The notes under the pieces are model-generated. The model had not been told where the DNA came from and made no database searches. It saw only the letters and a list, made by a program, of their open reading frames with translations. The position numbers and the translations under genes are program-made. From Turnera subulata (Eukaryota; Streptophyta; Magnoliopsida; Malpighiales; Passifloraceae), in NCBI GenBank assembly GCA_028386065.3, contig JAKUCV010003526.1:181183-245182 (forward strand): a stretch of 64,000 nt of DNA, written 5' to 3'. Positions 1-12,015 of the stretch are shown here, in pieces. How positions within the stretch are numbered: position 1 is the first letter of the stretch; the number at the start of each line of letters is the position of its first letter.

Positions 1-249
1 GTAAGTGGGACCCACCCTCCACCGTGGACACGGCGTGCATCACACGCGCGTCATGCGAGCAAAAAGGCGGGAAACCGGAGCACGTATGGTGCACGTACTG
101 CCCGGGCAGTCCACGTCAGCAGGGTGCCTGCCCCAGACCCCTGAACATGATGGAAAATAATAGTAGTGGACCCGTAAAAGGGACCAAAAAAAGTACAGAG
201 CCCCAAAGAGTACTTTTCAAATAGTACAGACCCCATATATGTCATTTAC
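1..249. mobile_element. right terminal arm of a long-TIR element, cut by the window edge
   Basis: The sequence ends with a block (about 160-249) that matches, with substitutions, the right arms of the elements at 503-750, 1130-1373 and 13321-15252: 'cctgaaaag'-type repeats, 'atagtacagacccc' and a terminal 'catatatgtcatttac'. Its inner part carries a 'gtgggaccc' block and a 'gcagtccacgtcag' block, both also present in the right arm of the 13.3-15.2 kb element. It is therefore probably the end of a long version of this family whose body lies left of the window. No transposase is visible. The superfamily is not established because no target duplication can be tested here. Confidence 0.6.
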
Positions 250-502
250 TTCTTATTGGGCAGTACAGACGGAAGTAAAAGAAAAGAAAAGCATGACCCT
301 GAAGGGAAGGGGCCAAAATGACAAACCGCCGAGACGATTACTTCTCACGAACAGTCATTGCCTAAGGACCGCCGTCTAAGAACAAGGATCCAAAGCAACC
401 CTACATAACGTCACCTGACTAAAATCTAGCCACATGAGAACATACCATATGTGAGTCGTTCATAATACTTAGCAAGCAAGAAGAGAAGATTTTTTTAAAA
501 AA

Positions 503-750
503 GGGTAAATAGCATATATAGGGTCCGTACTATTTCAAAAGTACCGTTTAGGGGTCTGTATTATTTTTTGTCCCTTTTACAAGTCTGTACTCTTATTTTT
601 TGTCTCTTTTAGGGGTCTCGGGCAGCCCCGCTGATGACATGGACTGCCCGAGACCCCTAAAAGAAACGAAAAATAAGAGTATAGACCCGTAAAAGGGACA
701 AGAAATAGTACAGACCCATAAACGATACTTTTGAAGTAGTACGGACCCTG
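503..750. mobile_element. near-palindromic MITE-like foldback element, copy 1
   Basis: The left arm begins 'gggtaaatagcatatata' and reads through 'ccgtactatttcaaaagta', 'gggtctgta' and 'ggggtctcgggcag'. The right arm is its reverse complement, ending 'gaagtagtacggaccctg'. The centre is a short spacer around 627-640. The arms are about 110-120 bp, so the whole element could fold into one long hairpin. It shares its arms with the elements at 1-249, 1130-1373 and 13321-15252. It has no coding capacity. Confidence 0.8.
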
Positions 751-837
751 TAACTTCTCGTCCAGAACTAATAACTCATTATGGCCCTTTTCTTGTTCTC
801 GGTCGTTTTCCCTAAGGGTTAATATATGGATTTTTTG

Positions 838-1063
838 CTATTTTTTCAAATTTCGAGATAAGAGTGGAGACTAATACTATCCTTAACATCATGTTAAAAT
901 AAGAGCGAGGAAAAAAATTTGAACCAAAACGAGTTCCGGACGAGAAGTTATGGCCATTTCCAAATTTACGGCACGAGTTTTATACTAATTTTTTAAATTT
1001 CGAGCTAAGTGTGGAGACTGACACTATCCATTAGACCATGTTAAAATAAGATTGAGGAAGTTA
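838..1063. repeat. two diverged direct repeats between the palindromic elements
   Basis: A block of about 75 bp beginning 'tttttcaaatttcgaga' (about 840-915) recurs as 'tttttaaatttcgagct' (about 990-1062). Both contain 'tggagact' and 'catgttaaaataaga'. The flanking 'gggttaatata' and 'ggggttagtata' segments also repeat. No coding potential is seen; this looks like an old unidentified repeat. Confidence 0.5.
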
Positions 1064-1129
1064 AGGCCATTTTCGACTTTACGGTAGTTTCCCCAGGGGT
1101 TAGTATACGAGTTTTTTCCCGAGTAAATC

Positions 1130-1373
1130 GCATATATAGGGTCCGTACTATTTCAAAAGTATTGTTTGGGGGTCTGTACTATTTCTTGTCCCATTTTCGG
1201 GTCTGTAGTCTTATTTTTGGGTCTCGGGCAGCCCCGCTGATGACGTGGACTGCCGGAGACCCCTAAAAGATACGAAAAATAAGAGTATAGAACCGTGAAA
1301 GGGACAAAAAATAGTACAGACCCCCAAATGATACTTTTGAAATAGTACGGACCCTATATATGCGATTTACCCC
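1130..1373. mobile_element. near-palindromic MITE-like foldback element, copy 2
   Basis: The left arm 'gagtaaatcgcatatata' and the right arm ending 'atatatgcgatttacccc' are reverse complements through almost their full length, about 115 bp each. The centre carries the same 'ctcgggcagccccgctgatg' core as copy 1. This is the best-preserved short copy and defines the family terminus as GGGGTAAAT. The flanks show no convincing target duplication. Confidence 0.8.
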
Positions 1374-1583
1374 AAAAAAAACCGCCAAACATGCATGAAG
1401 AAAAGAAAAATGCTGATGGTAGATAAAAAAACCCAAACAACTAGAGGCCCAAAATCTCAAGGCTCAATAGTGCTTCAAGATCCAATGATTACTGGGAAAA
1501 CTTGAAAAAACACGTTATTTATGTTTTATTTTTATCATTTATTTAAATTTTTTATACCTAATATTTTCATGATTGATTTATTG

Positions 1584-1663
<80 letters not shown>

Positions 1664-2120
1664 CTTAAGAATTTTTTTTTTGGGAGAAATATCAATATAT
1701 ATATAGCTTAAGAATTTTTTTTTTGGGAGAAATATCAATTGGAGCAATGTAAGTGTTGGAATGTGTATACTTCTTGAGGAACCCTATTCATGGAGCCATT
1801 GGACCTCTTAAGAGTACGGGGCATGAAGAAAATGCAAAACACTTATCACTAAAAAAGGGGCAGGAGTTCTAAAGAAATAAGAGGATATCCACCAAAGACC
1901 CAAATGAGACTTCAAGACCTTAAGAGGCTTTTAAAGTGACATTATATGTCCTTTGAAGCTCTGAAGGAGGCTGCACAAAGAGAGCATCATGCTCGAGGAG
2001 GTTTTTCGCTTAAGGAAAAACTATTTTCTTTGGAAGTACAAGACATAAAGAGGAAATTCAAGACGACCTAAAAGAGAGGGCGGGAACCTAATCAAACTTA
2101 AACACTCGTGAAATAAGCAA
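1374..2120. other. non-coding AT-rich spacer with a (TA)n tract and a 43-bp tandem duplication
   Basis: It contains a pure TA dinucleotide run (about 1590-1662). It is followed by a 36-bp block starting 'tagcttaagaattttt' that occurs twice, at 1661-1696 and 1704-1739 (period 43). From 1740 to 2120 the sequence is purine-rich with no open frame or domain that I recognise. The reading frames across the TA tract are low-complexity artefacts. Confidence 0.7.
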
Positions 2121-2125
2121 GGACC

Positions 2126-3456
2126 TGATGAGCTTGAAATTACACTACTTTTACAGCATGCACTGTACTCTTTTGGCCTTGTATTTAGCATCAATTCATG
2201 CATTTAGATAAGAAATCACTTTCTTTTGCACCAAATCCTTTTTTACTTGCTTTTATTTTTCTTTAGGTGCACTTAGGACCTTTTTGGAGAGGATTTTGAT
2301 GATTTTGGCCCAAAACTCAACAAGGCACTGCTGACTGCCCAGTTCCAGTTCAATCTGAACCAGCGACAGCACCTAGATTCGTCCTGACAGCGGGTGCTAC
2401 GTCAAAGTCCTGATTTTATAATTTTAAAGGAGCTTGTGCCAAGATTTAGGAGTCCTTATTTGTGATCACGTGGACACTCCTTGGAAGGAAAGAAGATTTT
2501 GCTGATAGGTTTTGAGAAGAAAACTTATTAACCAAGGCTTAGGGTTTTAATAGAATTTGGTTCTCTATAAATAGAAAAGAATAAAACCCTAAGGACATCT
2601 TTTTGGCCATCGACACATTCTTTCTTCTCCAGAAAAAATTCATCTTTCAGAGCAAAAGGAAGTGGAGATTATGGCAATAAGCAAAAGTGAAGACTTTTAG
2701 GTTTTTATTTAGCAGCATGTCGACAACTATACTCTTTGTTGTTTTTAGTTTCTTCATGAACTAATCTTTTATATCTAGGTTTATGGGATGTAGCTATAGC
2801 TTTTTGTTTGAGTAATAATTTATGTTTGGTTTCTTTTATTCGTTTATGCCTTGATTTGTTTATGGAGAACTTAACAGTGCATGCGGCTTGATCGCCCTCA
2901 TGTACAACTTAGATGACTTAGCGAAGCACTGAATAGGAGCAGTTAGGAAATCAGACCGTTCCATATACAACCTCTATCCTAATTATTGTCGAGAGAGATT
3001 TTTAAGGTAGTTGAGGATTCAGCACCTAGTACAGCACCTACTGCACCCTAGGACAGGCAACAATGGCGAACAACAGGTTGTTCGGGACTAGGGTAATTTT
3101 ACAATAACAGTGCACAACTGGTTGTAGAAGATATAGGCTAGTAGCCCTACAAGGTAGACGAGTAAAGTAACCAAATTCTAAGTTATTATTTGAACAACAC
3201 GAGCTGTAGTGAACCTCGGACAACCTAGGTTCCCTTATTACCGCGTCTTTTCACCAGCCGACACTGTTATTTTGCTTTCTGCTTATTTACTTTATTTTCT
3301 CAGTTTATTATCACCACAATCTCGATTTTATTTATTTGTTTGTTATTTAGTCTAATCGATTGAAATCCTAAGGACAATGTTGTTTACAACAGTCCCTGTG
3401 ATTCGACCTTGTTTACTATAGCACGCTGTATATTTGCAGTGACTTTTGTGCGAACA
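2126..3456 (+). mobile_element. solo LTR, 1331 bp, probably Ty3/gypsy (Tat/Athila-like)
   Basis: It starts TGATGAGC and ends GCGAACA (TG...CA) and is flanked by a perfect 5-bp target duplication GGACC (2121-2125 and 3457-3461). A TATA box (CTATAAATAG) lies near 2571. The 3' end carries 'agtccctgtgattcgacc' and 'ctgtatatttgcag', a pattern I associate with the R/U5 region of large plant gypsy LTRs. No second LTR or internal domain is present, so this is a solo LTR left by unequal recombination. The lineage is inferred only from the 3'-end pattern. Confidence 0.82.
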
Positions 3457-3461
3457 GGACC

Positions 3462-5189
3462 TAATTGAGATGAATAGGTTTCGGAAAGCGTCCGTGGTGA
3501 CAGTATACACCACATGAAGCTCTATAATAGTAGAGGCAACTACTCTCCGAGAAAATCATTGCAAACATAAATGATTATCTACAAAGACCTCTATGAGGTA
3601 TCAAAATCCTAAAAGCTCATGAAGGAAATCTGAGCTGGATTCTAGTTGGAATGAAGATCAAGAAACATAATAACCCATAGCTAATTCGACATGGGAAAAA
3701 CCAGGAATCCAAGGCCAAGATATAGTCACCTTTACCATCAGTAGCATAGGGATGAAACTTGAGAAAAAACACCATAAGATGCAAACAACGTAGTAGAGGC
3801 CATACAGTGAAACGACCCAGAGTAATACCATAACATGCGAAAGGCTCTAAAAATGCTAAAGCAAGGATTCGTGATCTTTAACTCAAGTAAATCCGTAAGC
3901 TTATCCAAGTAAAGGAAGCCTCCATAAACTTGATTAAACATGAACACCAGGATGATGTGTCAAGACACCTCCCAAAGTCCAAATAGGTTTTTGATGCCAA
4001 AGTGGATGCAAGGCAAGCTAAGCCTACAAGGCCAACGCATGCCACCTAAAAGATGCCCATGTTGCTTCTAAGGTTGTCTGTTGCAAAAATGAGATTTCTA
4101 ATGTCTATGAGTCATTCAAGAAGATACTGAAGTAGTATCCAAGGTTTTTAGCTTGGAAAATAGTTGTCTTTCCTATTACAATTTCAAAAAGAACCCAAAG
4201 ACGAAGTGCAACTTCAAAAAGATGGTGATATTACAACTATAATGAGACGAGTCATCCGAAGTAAAGAGCCTACAGAGGCTCAAGAATGAAGTCCAAAAGG
4301 TGCTCGATGTTCATAACTCTTCGAGTGATTCGAGGGTCCAATAATGAATGTAAGAGGTGCACAATGGGGGTTACAAAGCGTGGTTGGAAAGAAAAACATC
4401 ATGGAGATTCAAGAATGAAGGCCAAGAGGTGCCCATTGATGGTAAACCCTGAAAGTGGTTCGAACCGAAGACATGGCAGAAGTATAGGAATGAATATCAA
4501 TAATGGCCCAAAATATAGACCTTCAGAATAGTGATTTTAAGAGTGGTCCAAAAGCCAAAAATAAATGGTGCAAAAATAGGTGACCCTCTATGAGGAAGTG
4601 AAGGATACTGACTCTGGTAGCTAAGAAGTGTACCCTCAGTTCAAGATGTAGCTTCAAGATCAAGATCCTCCGTTGAAGAAGACATTTCAAGAATTTATCA
4701 AGAAGCTTCTTTGAAGACTTTTCAGGGAAGATTGGGCCACTTGCTCAAAATGAGGAAAAGTAGAATCCGTATTTCACCTTTTCTTTTGCTTTATCAAGTT
4801 TTTATCTCATTGAATTTTTTTGATAAGGTTTTCAAAGTGACAATCTTCTCCAAAACTTGTTCTATTAACGCAATGGCATTTAAATGGCAATAGATTCTCA
4901 AATGCTTGAACTTGTACATAATCCGACCATTTGGCTGAGGACTGATATAGCTCAAGATATTTGTAGGTTACTGATATTTACATTTTCAAATCAAAGTACC
5001 CCCATTTAACCCTATTTCCTAAAGTGAGCCAATTAGGATAGGAATACTATATGCGCAAGAAATTCATGGACCGAACAAGCACGAGCACATGACCTATACT
5101 ACGATGCTTCAAAAGTGACTTTAGATCCTTAGTAATACAATTGACTGACACTTAATAAATTATACTTAAGATTATCAATAGTAAGACAT
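3462..5189. other. unassigned degenerate sequence with weak internal modular repeats
   Basis: Together with 1740-2125 this is the DNA into which the solo LTR inserted. Between about 4260 and 4530 a degenerate module recurs with a spacing of about 60-70 bp ('aagaatgaagtccaaaagg', 'aatgaatgtaagagg', 'aagaatgaaggccaagagg'). No domain or intact frame is recognisable on either strand. It may be decayed 3' sequence of the minus-strand copia element that begins to its right, but I could not align it to the pol of that lineage. Confidence 0.4.
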
Positions 5190-5749
5190 ACACGATAGAA
5201 GGTTTAGAGTCAATGTTACCAAAGCCAAGGATTTTTCCTTTTGATTTGTCACTCAATGCCACTTTTCCTCGGCCTTTTTCAGTTAGGGATGAGAACATAG
5301 ACGAATCATCAGTCATATGCCTTGAACACCCACTATCCAGTATCCATTCATTCTCAACAACCTGTCAAAAATATCAAGTTTTAGGTACCCAAACCACCTT
5401 GGTTTTTTTGAGTTAAATCTGGTTCTTTTTGGAACCCACATATTTCACACGACACATTCTTTTCTTAAACATACAAGTTCTAATACCATGACCATCTTTA
5501 CCACAAAAATAAAATGCAATGTGAGGTGTATCAGAAATATGTGAATGCACATGCATATTGTTTCTAGGTGAATGCACATACATGTTCCTTCTAGGTTTAT
5601 ATGGAATACTTGAACCAACTTTGACAAATTGCACAGGTGAATTTTGTTTGTTGAAAACTATATGAGTAGCTCTTATTCCTTCTTTTTGCACCGAATGCTT
5701 TTGCTGATCTAGCAGAATATTCTAGCTTTCTTTATCATTTGTAAATTTC
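5190..5749 (-). pseudogene. Sirevirus-like Ty1/copia gag C-terminus and protease fragment
   Basis: Read on the minus strand this gives the end of a copia gag with a CCHC knuckle in which the first Cys is lost ('FYFCGKDGHGIRTC'). It is followed by a short linker and the aspartic protease N-terminus with the active-site motif 'WILDSGCSRHMT' near 5300-5350. Known lineage features that fit are a long gag with coiled coil and a single knuckle. In-frame stops are present and reverse transcriptase is missing downstream (towards lower coordinates). It continues the gag at 16065-17297: when the 5755-16059 insertion is ignored, the two parts join in frame across the TCAAG target site. Confidence 0.85.
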
Positions 5750-6228
5750 TCAAGTGTAACGCCCCATATTTTCAAAATTGCTATTATTGAAAAAATATTT
5801 GAAATTTTCTTTTTTAAGGGTATTAAAATTTCACTACAATTTAATTTTTTTCGCTTTAAGTATTTTACTTTATATTTACATAGATACTATATGTATCTAT
5901 CTAAGTTTCTTTTCTAAAATTTTTTATGAATATGGTACGCTGGTTTCGTGGTGAGCATGGACAAGGAGCAGCTTCAAGCAGGCTTATAGATGGAGGGGCA
6001 CATGAATGAACCGAATCCTTACTGAATAGGAGAGATCATGAGACTGTGTAGGGATGAGGCTGTACAGTTGGGGAGATTTTTTAATTATATAGGTATCGGA
6101 TTATATAGTTAAAAATAGCTCAAATGAAGTGATTTTGGGGTTGTAAAGATATGGGACTGTATAATTGAGAATAGCTTAAACAGATTGATGGGTACTAACT
6201 ATATCAACAAAGTGTACTTACCTTTTCG

Positions 6229-6301
6229 GTGCTCATTCCATAAAAACTTCAAAGCTAAACGTGCTTGACTTGGAGCAATACTGGGATGGGCGACCTATTG
6301 G
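6229..6301 (+). promoter_or_regulatory. 5S rRNA-like RNA polymerase III promoter module, left copy
   Basis: The series 'aacttcaaagctaaacgtgc', 'ttggagcaatact' and 'gggatgggcgacctattgg' corresponds in order and spacing to the plant 5S rRNA box A, intermediate element and box C. It is diverged from a functional 5S gene at several positions and lacks the 5S 5' end, so it is a captured promoter rather than an rRNA gene. Confidence 0.65.
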
Positions 6302-6883
6302 AAAATGTTTCTTGGAAACATGCAAATGAGGACAAAGCATGTTGAAAAGTTCCTGTGTTGGCTCGTACTTATAGTCGTCAAGCCGAGATGCTACAGTCGG
6401 TAGCGGAGCTCTAGAACTCCTCTAGTACTGTGCGGGGTTCAAGGACGAACCTGGCCGAAGTTGTTGGGCATATGACACTCGAGTTCGATGAGGAGGGGAA
6501 ATGTATGCCGGTTCCGGGGTGGGCATGGACCAGAAGTGTCTTTTGGCAGGCTTATAGACGGAAGGACACATAAATGAACTGAATCCATATTGGAATAGGA
6601 GGGATCCTAAGACTGTACAGGGATGAGACTACACAGTTGGGGCGATTAGGCTTCTAGATGGAGGGGCACATGAATGAATCGAATCCACACTCTAATAGGA
6701 GAGATCTTAAGACTGTGTAGGGAGAGGGTTGCACAGTCCGGGCAATTTCGTAATTATATAGGTTATAATTAAAAATAGCTCAAATGAAGTGATTTTGAGG
6801 TTGTAGAGGTATGTGACTCTACAGTTGAGAATTATTTAAACTGATGGGTACTAACTATATCAATAAGGTGCACCTACATTTCT

Positions 6884-6955
6884 GGTGTTAATTCCATAAA
6901 AACTCCAAATTTAAATATGCTTGACTTGGAGCAATACTAGCTGGGTGACTTCATG
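6884..6955 (+). promoter_or_regulatory. 5S rRNA-like promoter module, right copy
   Basis: This is a second, more diverged copy of the 6229-6301 block: 'aactccaaatttaaatatgc', then 'ttggagcaatact', then 'agctgggtgacttcatgg'. Box C is damaged. It sits at the same place in the right TRIM LTR. Confidence 0.55.
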
Positions 6956-8788
6956 GAAATTTTTTCCTAGAAACATGTTTGTGAGGGAAAAGCATGAAGA
7001 AAAGGTGATGTGTTGGTTTTTAGAGATAGTAGTCAAGCCAACCAACAATCCACACAAACTGCTACCGACCCTTCTCTTTCCCCTTTCCACTCTTTTTCCG
7101 AGTAAGACCATCACTTTCTTACCCGAGCCATTGCCTAGGTTGAACTCGGGAATTGGTGGCGAGTACTGAGGTGGAGGAGCCAGTGTTAGGCTCCAGTGCA
7201 ATCGGCGACATCAGTGGTGAGATTGACAACAAGGCCTACGAGGAACAATGAATCCAAGGCCATAAAGGTTTGTTTTCGGGTACCGGGTCGAGTACTGACT
7301 CAGATGAACTTTGGCGACATGGAGGTGGCTCTGTTTTGGCAGTTATTTGCCGGACCCTTGTCCACTCGGGGTTGTGTTGACACGATGTTGTTATTACCAA
7401 GAACGATGCCGCATGGATCCGATCTCCAGTGTGGCGGTTTGGGTTTTTGATGAGTTTGGTTGACGGGTAAGGATTGTTATTGATTCTTTTGTAAGTCGGG
7501 TTTTGAGTTGGTAATTTGGTTAACTAGTGGTTGTGGGTCATGATTACCGTTATGTGATTGTTGTTGTGCATCGGGTAGGAGCTGAAGCTTCTGGTTTTGG
7601 AGAGGTTTCTTCCAGTAGTGTTGGTTGGCAGAGTGTACATTCGGGTCTGGGTATGCGCGTGAAATTGATGTGATATTATCCTCAACCAAACCCAATTATT
7701 CCTTGTACTTTAAGAAGGTTCATTTCAGCTGTTGTTGATATAAATTTTAACCCCTCGGCTTTGTGTGTGTTTTTGTGTTAAAGAGGGGTAAATGGTTTCT
7801 GGCCTGTATTCGCGAATCAGCCGCAATGCATATGGCTTCCCAGCAAATTGTTCCGACGACTCTATGTAGAGGAATTCAACAAATTTTTAGTTCAGGCGAG
7901 TGCATTCCAAAATCCGGCGGCTGATTTGCATATCCCAACAAGCAGAACTTCTTTGTGCTAATCACTTTGACGATGGGCTATATATTTGGATTTGGATATG
8001 TTGATCTATCGGGCTTGATATGCACCGGAGGCCTAGTACCTTGTAGGTTGAATCTTGATTGTAAGGCCCAACTATGCGGGCTTAGTCATGGATTAGAGTT
8101 GGACCAGTTTGACTTTATCCTATTATACAATTGTAGACTGTTAATTCAAGCATTCGGGTTAGAATTGTTGGGCTGGGTTATACTGTACAGTAGAAATTAT
8201 ACAGTTAAAGTTTATGCATAGTAATCGTGCATGTTTTCCTTGCTGTGGTTTGATGAGCGTTTGTTTTGGATTGACGCAATATCGAGCTAATTCGAGCCTT
8301 AAGGAAGTAATCGAAATATTAGAAAGAACACGGACAAGTGAGATGGGTCCGTATTGAGCCACGTACGCGAAGATCGAATTTACTTTACAATAAATGTTTT
8401 ATAAACTGTTTAAAAGGCTTTATGCATTTTCTAAAGGTTTTAATAGTTATGGGCCAAGGGTCGAGTTACAGGATATAAATATAGAATTATGCATACTTCT
8501 TTATCTGATTCATGGTACATTTAAATGATACTTGCGTATATAATATTATAGGCACTGGATATACTTTGTGTTGCGGGATCGAGCATATGTTGAAACTGGA
8601 CGTAGCACCTATAGAGGTGAGTTTCATGGGGCTTAGTGTGCATGGTTGGGCGTTAGCTTTTGCCTAGTATATGTGGATGTTGTGCCTGCTGAGTGCTTAA
8701 TTAAGAAACTGTGAATTATATCTTTAAACACAATTGTTAAATGAAAATGCCTAATATGATAATTTGATTGAATATTACTTAAATGTTG

Positions 8789-11700
8789 TGAAACGACCAC
8801 ATCCCAAAAACGATAATACAAAATATAAATAGTTATAAAATGTCCAAAGTGCCCTTAAAACCAGGGATGTCAAACTCTGTGTAAAACATCATCTCAATAT
8901 CTCAGAGTAACCAAAAAAAAAAAAAAAACATCGGGATACACGAGCCAAATATAAATCAGGCTTAACTAGTCAAAGTAACATCGGTTAAACCATCCGGAAC
9001 AACAACTGATCAAAATCCATGGAACCAAAACAGTATCCCGACAATAATACGCAGCGGAAAAAATAATAACAATAATGTCAATGACAAGTGTAGAACATAT
9101 AAGTGTCAACTCTATGGATCCACCAGAAAGGAAACGCAGCTACCTGCTGAGATGAAAGAGTCTGATACCCGAGGTAAGAGCAACCGTCAACAAGCTACTA
9201 ATGATCTGTAAAACCACGGTGGCGATTTATATGAGTCACCTACTCAATGTACAATATAAGACAAACATACAGGCACACGAAGACAGGCTCGTAGGGTGAG
9301 TAAGTCCACGAGCACAAGTATACACACACAATCAACATGTGTCAAATACCACACATACAAGTGTTAGGTGAATTATCTGGTTATCACATCCTTATCATTA
9401 TTAAGGGCCCTCTACTGTGTGCGTCGGGCGCGGTAGTGACTGGCCAGCTCCTCAGGGCGTATGCCCAAATGTAATTTTTTATATATATACAGTATAAATA
9501 CCAACACCGAAATGGGTAAGTTCCGACATAGAAAACCACTAACAAACAAGTGGCCGACAGCTGTAGAAGGGGTGTTCTCCACAAAGAAGTTATAATACAA
9601 AATCTTGGGGCACACCCGTCAGTCCCCAAGTCGCCAGCTCTATGAGGGGTGCTCTCACCAAAAGAAATGGATAATAACAAATAACCAAGGGCCCCAAGGC
9701 GCCAACTCTGTGAGGGGTACTCTCACTAATATACTAACCGAGGGCGTACCCATCAATTCCCTCGCCGCCGTCTCTGTGAATGCAATTCACTAAAATAACA
9801 AGATCCGAGGGGTACCCTCTCTTCCCTCTCGTTGTTACCGGTCAACAGCCCCACAGTAGAACTTATTAATTATTCAGGTACGTTATGTTACCAATTATAA
9901 AATTATATAAGTGTCACCTCAAGTCGTATTTAAGTTGTGTACCATTATAGAGGTTCTCTAAACAGAGCCTATCACAATAAACTGGATATAGCAAGGCAGC
10001 ATATATCACAAGCATGGCAATAACAGCTCAGAGGAGAATCACATGGCAAAACAGCACATATTTATTATCATGGCAATTCAACACATAAACAACCAGGTAC
10101 ACAACACAGTCAACAGTATGAAGCATACTCAGCAAGCAGTACTACCTAACCATACCAACAAGTATTCGCATACAGGTATATAAGTCTTATAGAGTCCACC
10201 TCAGTTATAATTGCACTCTGTCTGTCCACCACTAGTTCCTGCTGCTCCAGAGTTATGTCTTGTGCCTAAACACATAGACACCACTATCACACAAAAGAAC
10301 TAAACAAAAGTATGCATGCACGTGCAATGCAACCATGAGTTAAAGTCCAGCTCGACCAGTCTACTCTTACTCACCAAAACTATACGGGTCTATGGTTCAC
10401 AAGCTTAAAGCCCAACTATATCCAAAATCCTTATCCAGCTCAAAGTCCACTTGGTCTCTAGATCCAAAGCCCACATCCCCAGAACTATTATAAAATCCAG
10501 ATATGTCCTTGGGCTTTGAGCCCATATCTTATTTAAGTCCAATTAATCAAATTAAGTCATAACATCTCATTACTGGGCCTGGGCCCGATTTAGACTAACT
10601 TCCATTTAAGGATTTTACCTGAGCCCGAGTTACTCGGTCAAAGGTTCTACTCGCGTCGGAAACAAACCAGCCACACACTACTCAACCCCCCTCTCGGTTC
10701 CTTTAATCCCGATACAACGATTTAATAGTTTAGTTGTGTACATGCCATGTGCGAAAAACAATCAGAAGTACATCTCCAATACCGTAGGTCACCGAGGAAG
10801 GTTCTGTCCACCGGAGAGTAAACCGTGCTCGCCGAAACAGTGACCTGACCACCGGATTCCGGCCACCACCTCGCCGGAATTCCTGAAACTACCCCCAAAA
10901 ACAACCTTCAAAGAACTCTGCCAAAACCCAACACGCAAAAACGCATCAAACACTCCCATAAACAGAATTATCGCAGAATTCAAGGAGAAAGAGGGTTTAG
11001 GCCTTACCGGTAATGGATACGAGCACCACAACAGCGAATGCTCCACCACCAACCTCGATTACAACCTCACGAGCCAAGAAACCCCTCTACTGAAGTAGAT
11101 CCGCTCACACCTGTCCTCGAACCCGACAATCAACACTAACATAGCAATAACAACCACCCGATCCGGCCACCGACACACTCACACAAACCAACACCCGATC
11201 ACCAGGTTGACCCACTGCAGAACAACCATCAGTCGACACACTACCGCCGACCACAACGACACCCGTTGCACCATCCACCGCCACGAACCTGCCACCAAGA
11301 CACAACAAGCAACAACCAACAATCGATTAAAGACGAAACCGAGGAGAGGCAAGAGAGCAAAAACGAAAGGTAAGGTCGATTGCTTACCTCCATGGCAGCG
11401 GGTTTGAGCTCGACCTCAAGAACCCCGAGCGGTAACCCGTCACCAAGAACTCAGACGACGACAAGGCGACGACGACGGTTCCTTGCTTGGGTGTGCAGCG
11501 GCTCGAGAAAAGGAAAAGGATGAGAAGAGATGAGGTAAGGTGGCGGCTGTGGGTGTTAGAGGGAGAGAAAAGAGAAGATGGAGACGAGAGAAGGGCGAAC
11601 GATGGGAGAAGAAGAGAGAAAGAAAAGAGAGAGAGGAAAAGAAAGAAAGAAGAGGGAAAGGGACTTAGGGTTTGAGCCGGCCCCAGTCCAAAATGACGTC

Positions 11701-12015
11701 GTTTTGGACCGAGGCACGGTCAACCCGCTTAGTTCGGTCAACCCGCGCATAAGGCTGATGTTTCTTTTTTTTTTATTTAATTCCTCAAAACTACGTAGTT
11801 TTAGTTAAAACTACACCCAACTTTGAGTTTCAACTCCAAGACCCGATTTTACTTCAACGAAGGCTCGATAAAGAAGGAACCCGACATAAAACTCAATAAT
11901 TCGAGGTAATTAAATACCCCTAGGTCCAAAACTCCGAAGAACTCACGAGGGCAAAATTGGAATTAAAAATTCTAAAAATTCCATAAATAAAATTGTGAAA
12001 AATCGGGGCGTTACA
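8789..12015 (-). mobile_element. solo LTR, 3227 bp, chromovirus-type Ty3/gypsy
   Basis: On the minus strand it runs from TGTAACGCCCCG (12015) to GGTCGTTTCA (8789). The 5-bp target duplication TGTTG is perfect (8784-8788 and 12016-12020). It contains, in reverse, the same conserved blocks as the LTRs of the 37.6-51.3 kb element: 'agggccctctactgtgtgcg' (about 9404), stretches with 'gagagcacccct', 'ccggtcaacagccccacagt' (9838) and the 'tccgaagaactcacgagggc' start region. It is nested in the 5755-16059 LTR and is therefore younger than it. A GA-rich stretch lies at 11480-11680. It contains no gene; small frames inside it are LTR noise. Confidence 0.88.

Larger units (their letters stand above)
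5933..7055 (+). mobile_element. TRIM with 5S-rRNA-derived LTRs (Cassandra-like)
   Basis: Two diverged direct copies of a roughly 460-550-bp sequence (about 5933-6395 and 6502-7055) flank a spacer of about 105 bp. The left copy is followed at 6398-6409 by a primer-site-like CGGTAGCGGAGC. The right copy is preceded by a purine tract 'gaggaggggaaa'. Each copy contains a 5S rRNA-like block. That layout (short direct LTRs, PBS, PPT, no genes, 5S internal promoter) is the definition of Cassandra-type TRIMs. The right copy carries an internal duplication of the 'cttctagatggaggggca' segment. The target duplication is not preserved. Confidence 0.62.

Noticed and set aside
1130..1373. Assignment of the palindromic family to the Mutator superfamily
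   Set aside because: Long TIRs fit, but no 9-bp target duplication could be found around any of the four copies, so the superfamily is left open.
1521..1706. Tyr/Ile repeat protein (also 17949-18198)
   Set aside because: Translation of TA dinucleotide tracts.
2126..3456. Ordinary host promoter with TATA box
   Set aside because: TG...CA ends and a perfect 5-bp duplication show that the TATA belongs to a solo LTR.
6229..6301. Genuine 5S rRNA gene
   Set aside because: Only the internal promoter region is similar, with many substitutions. The 5S 5' end and terminator are missing, and the block lies in a TRIM-like repeat.
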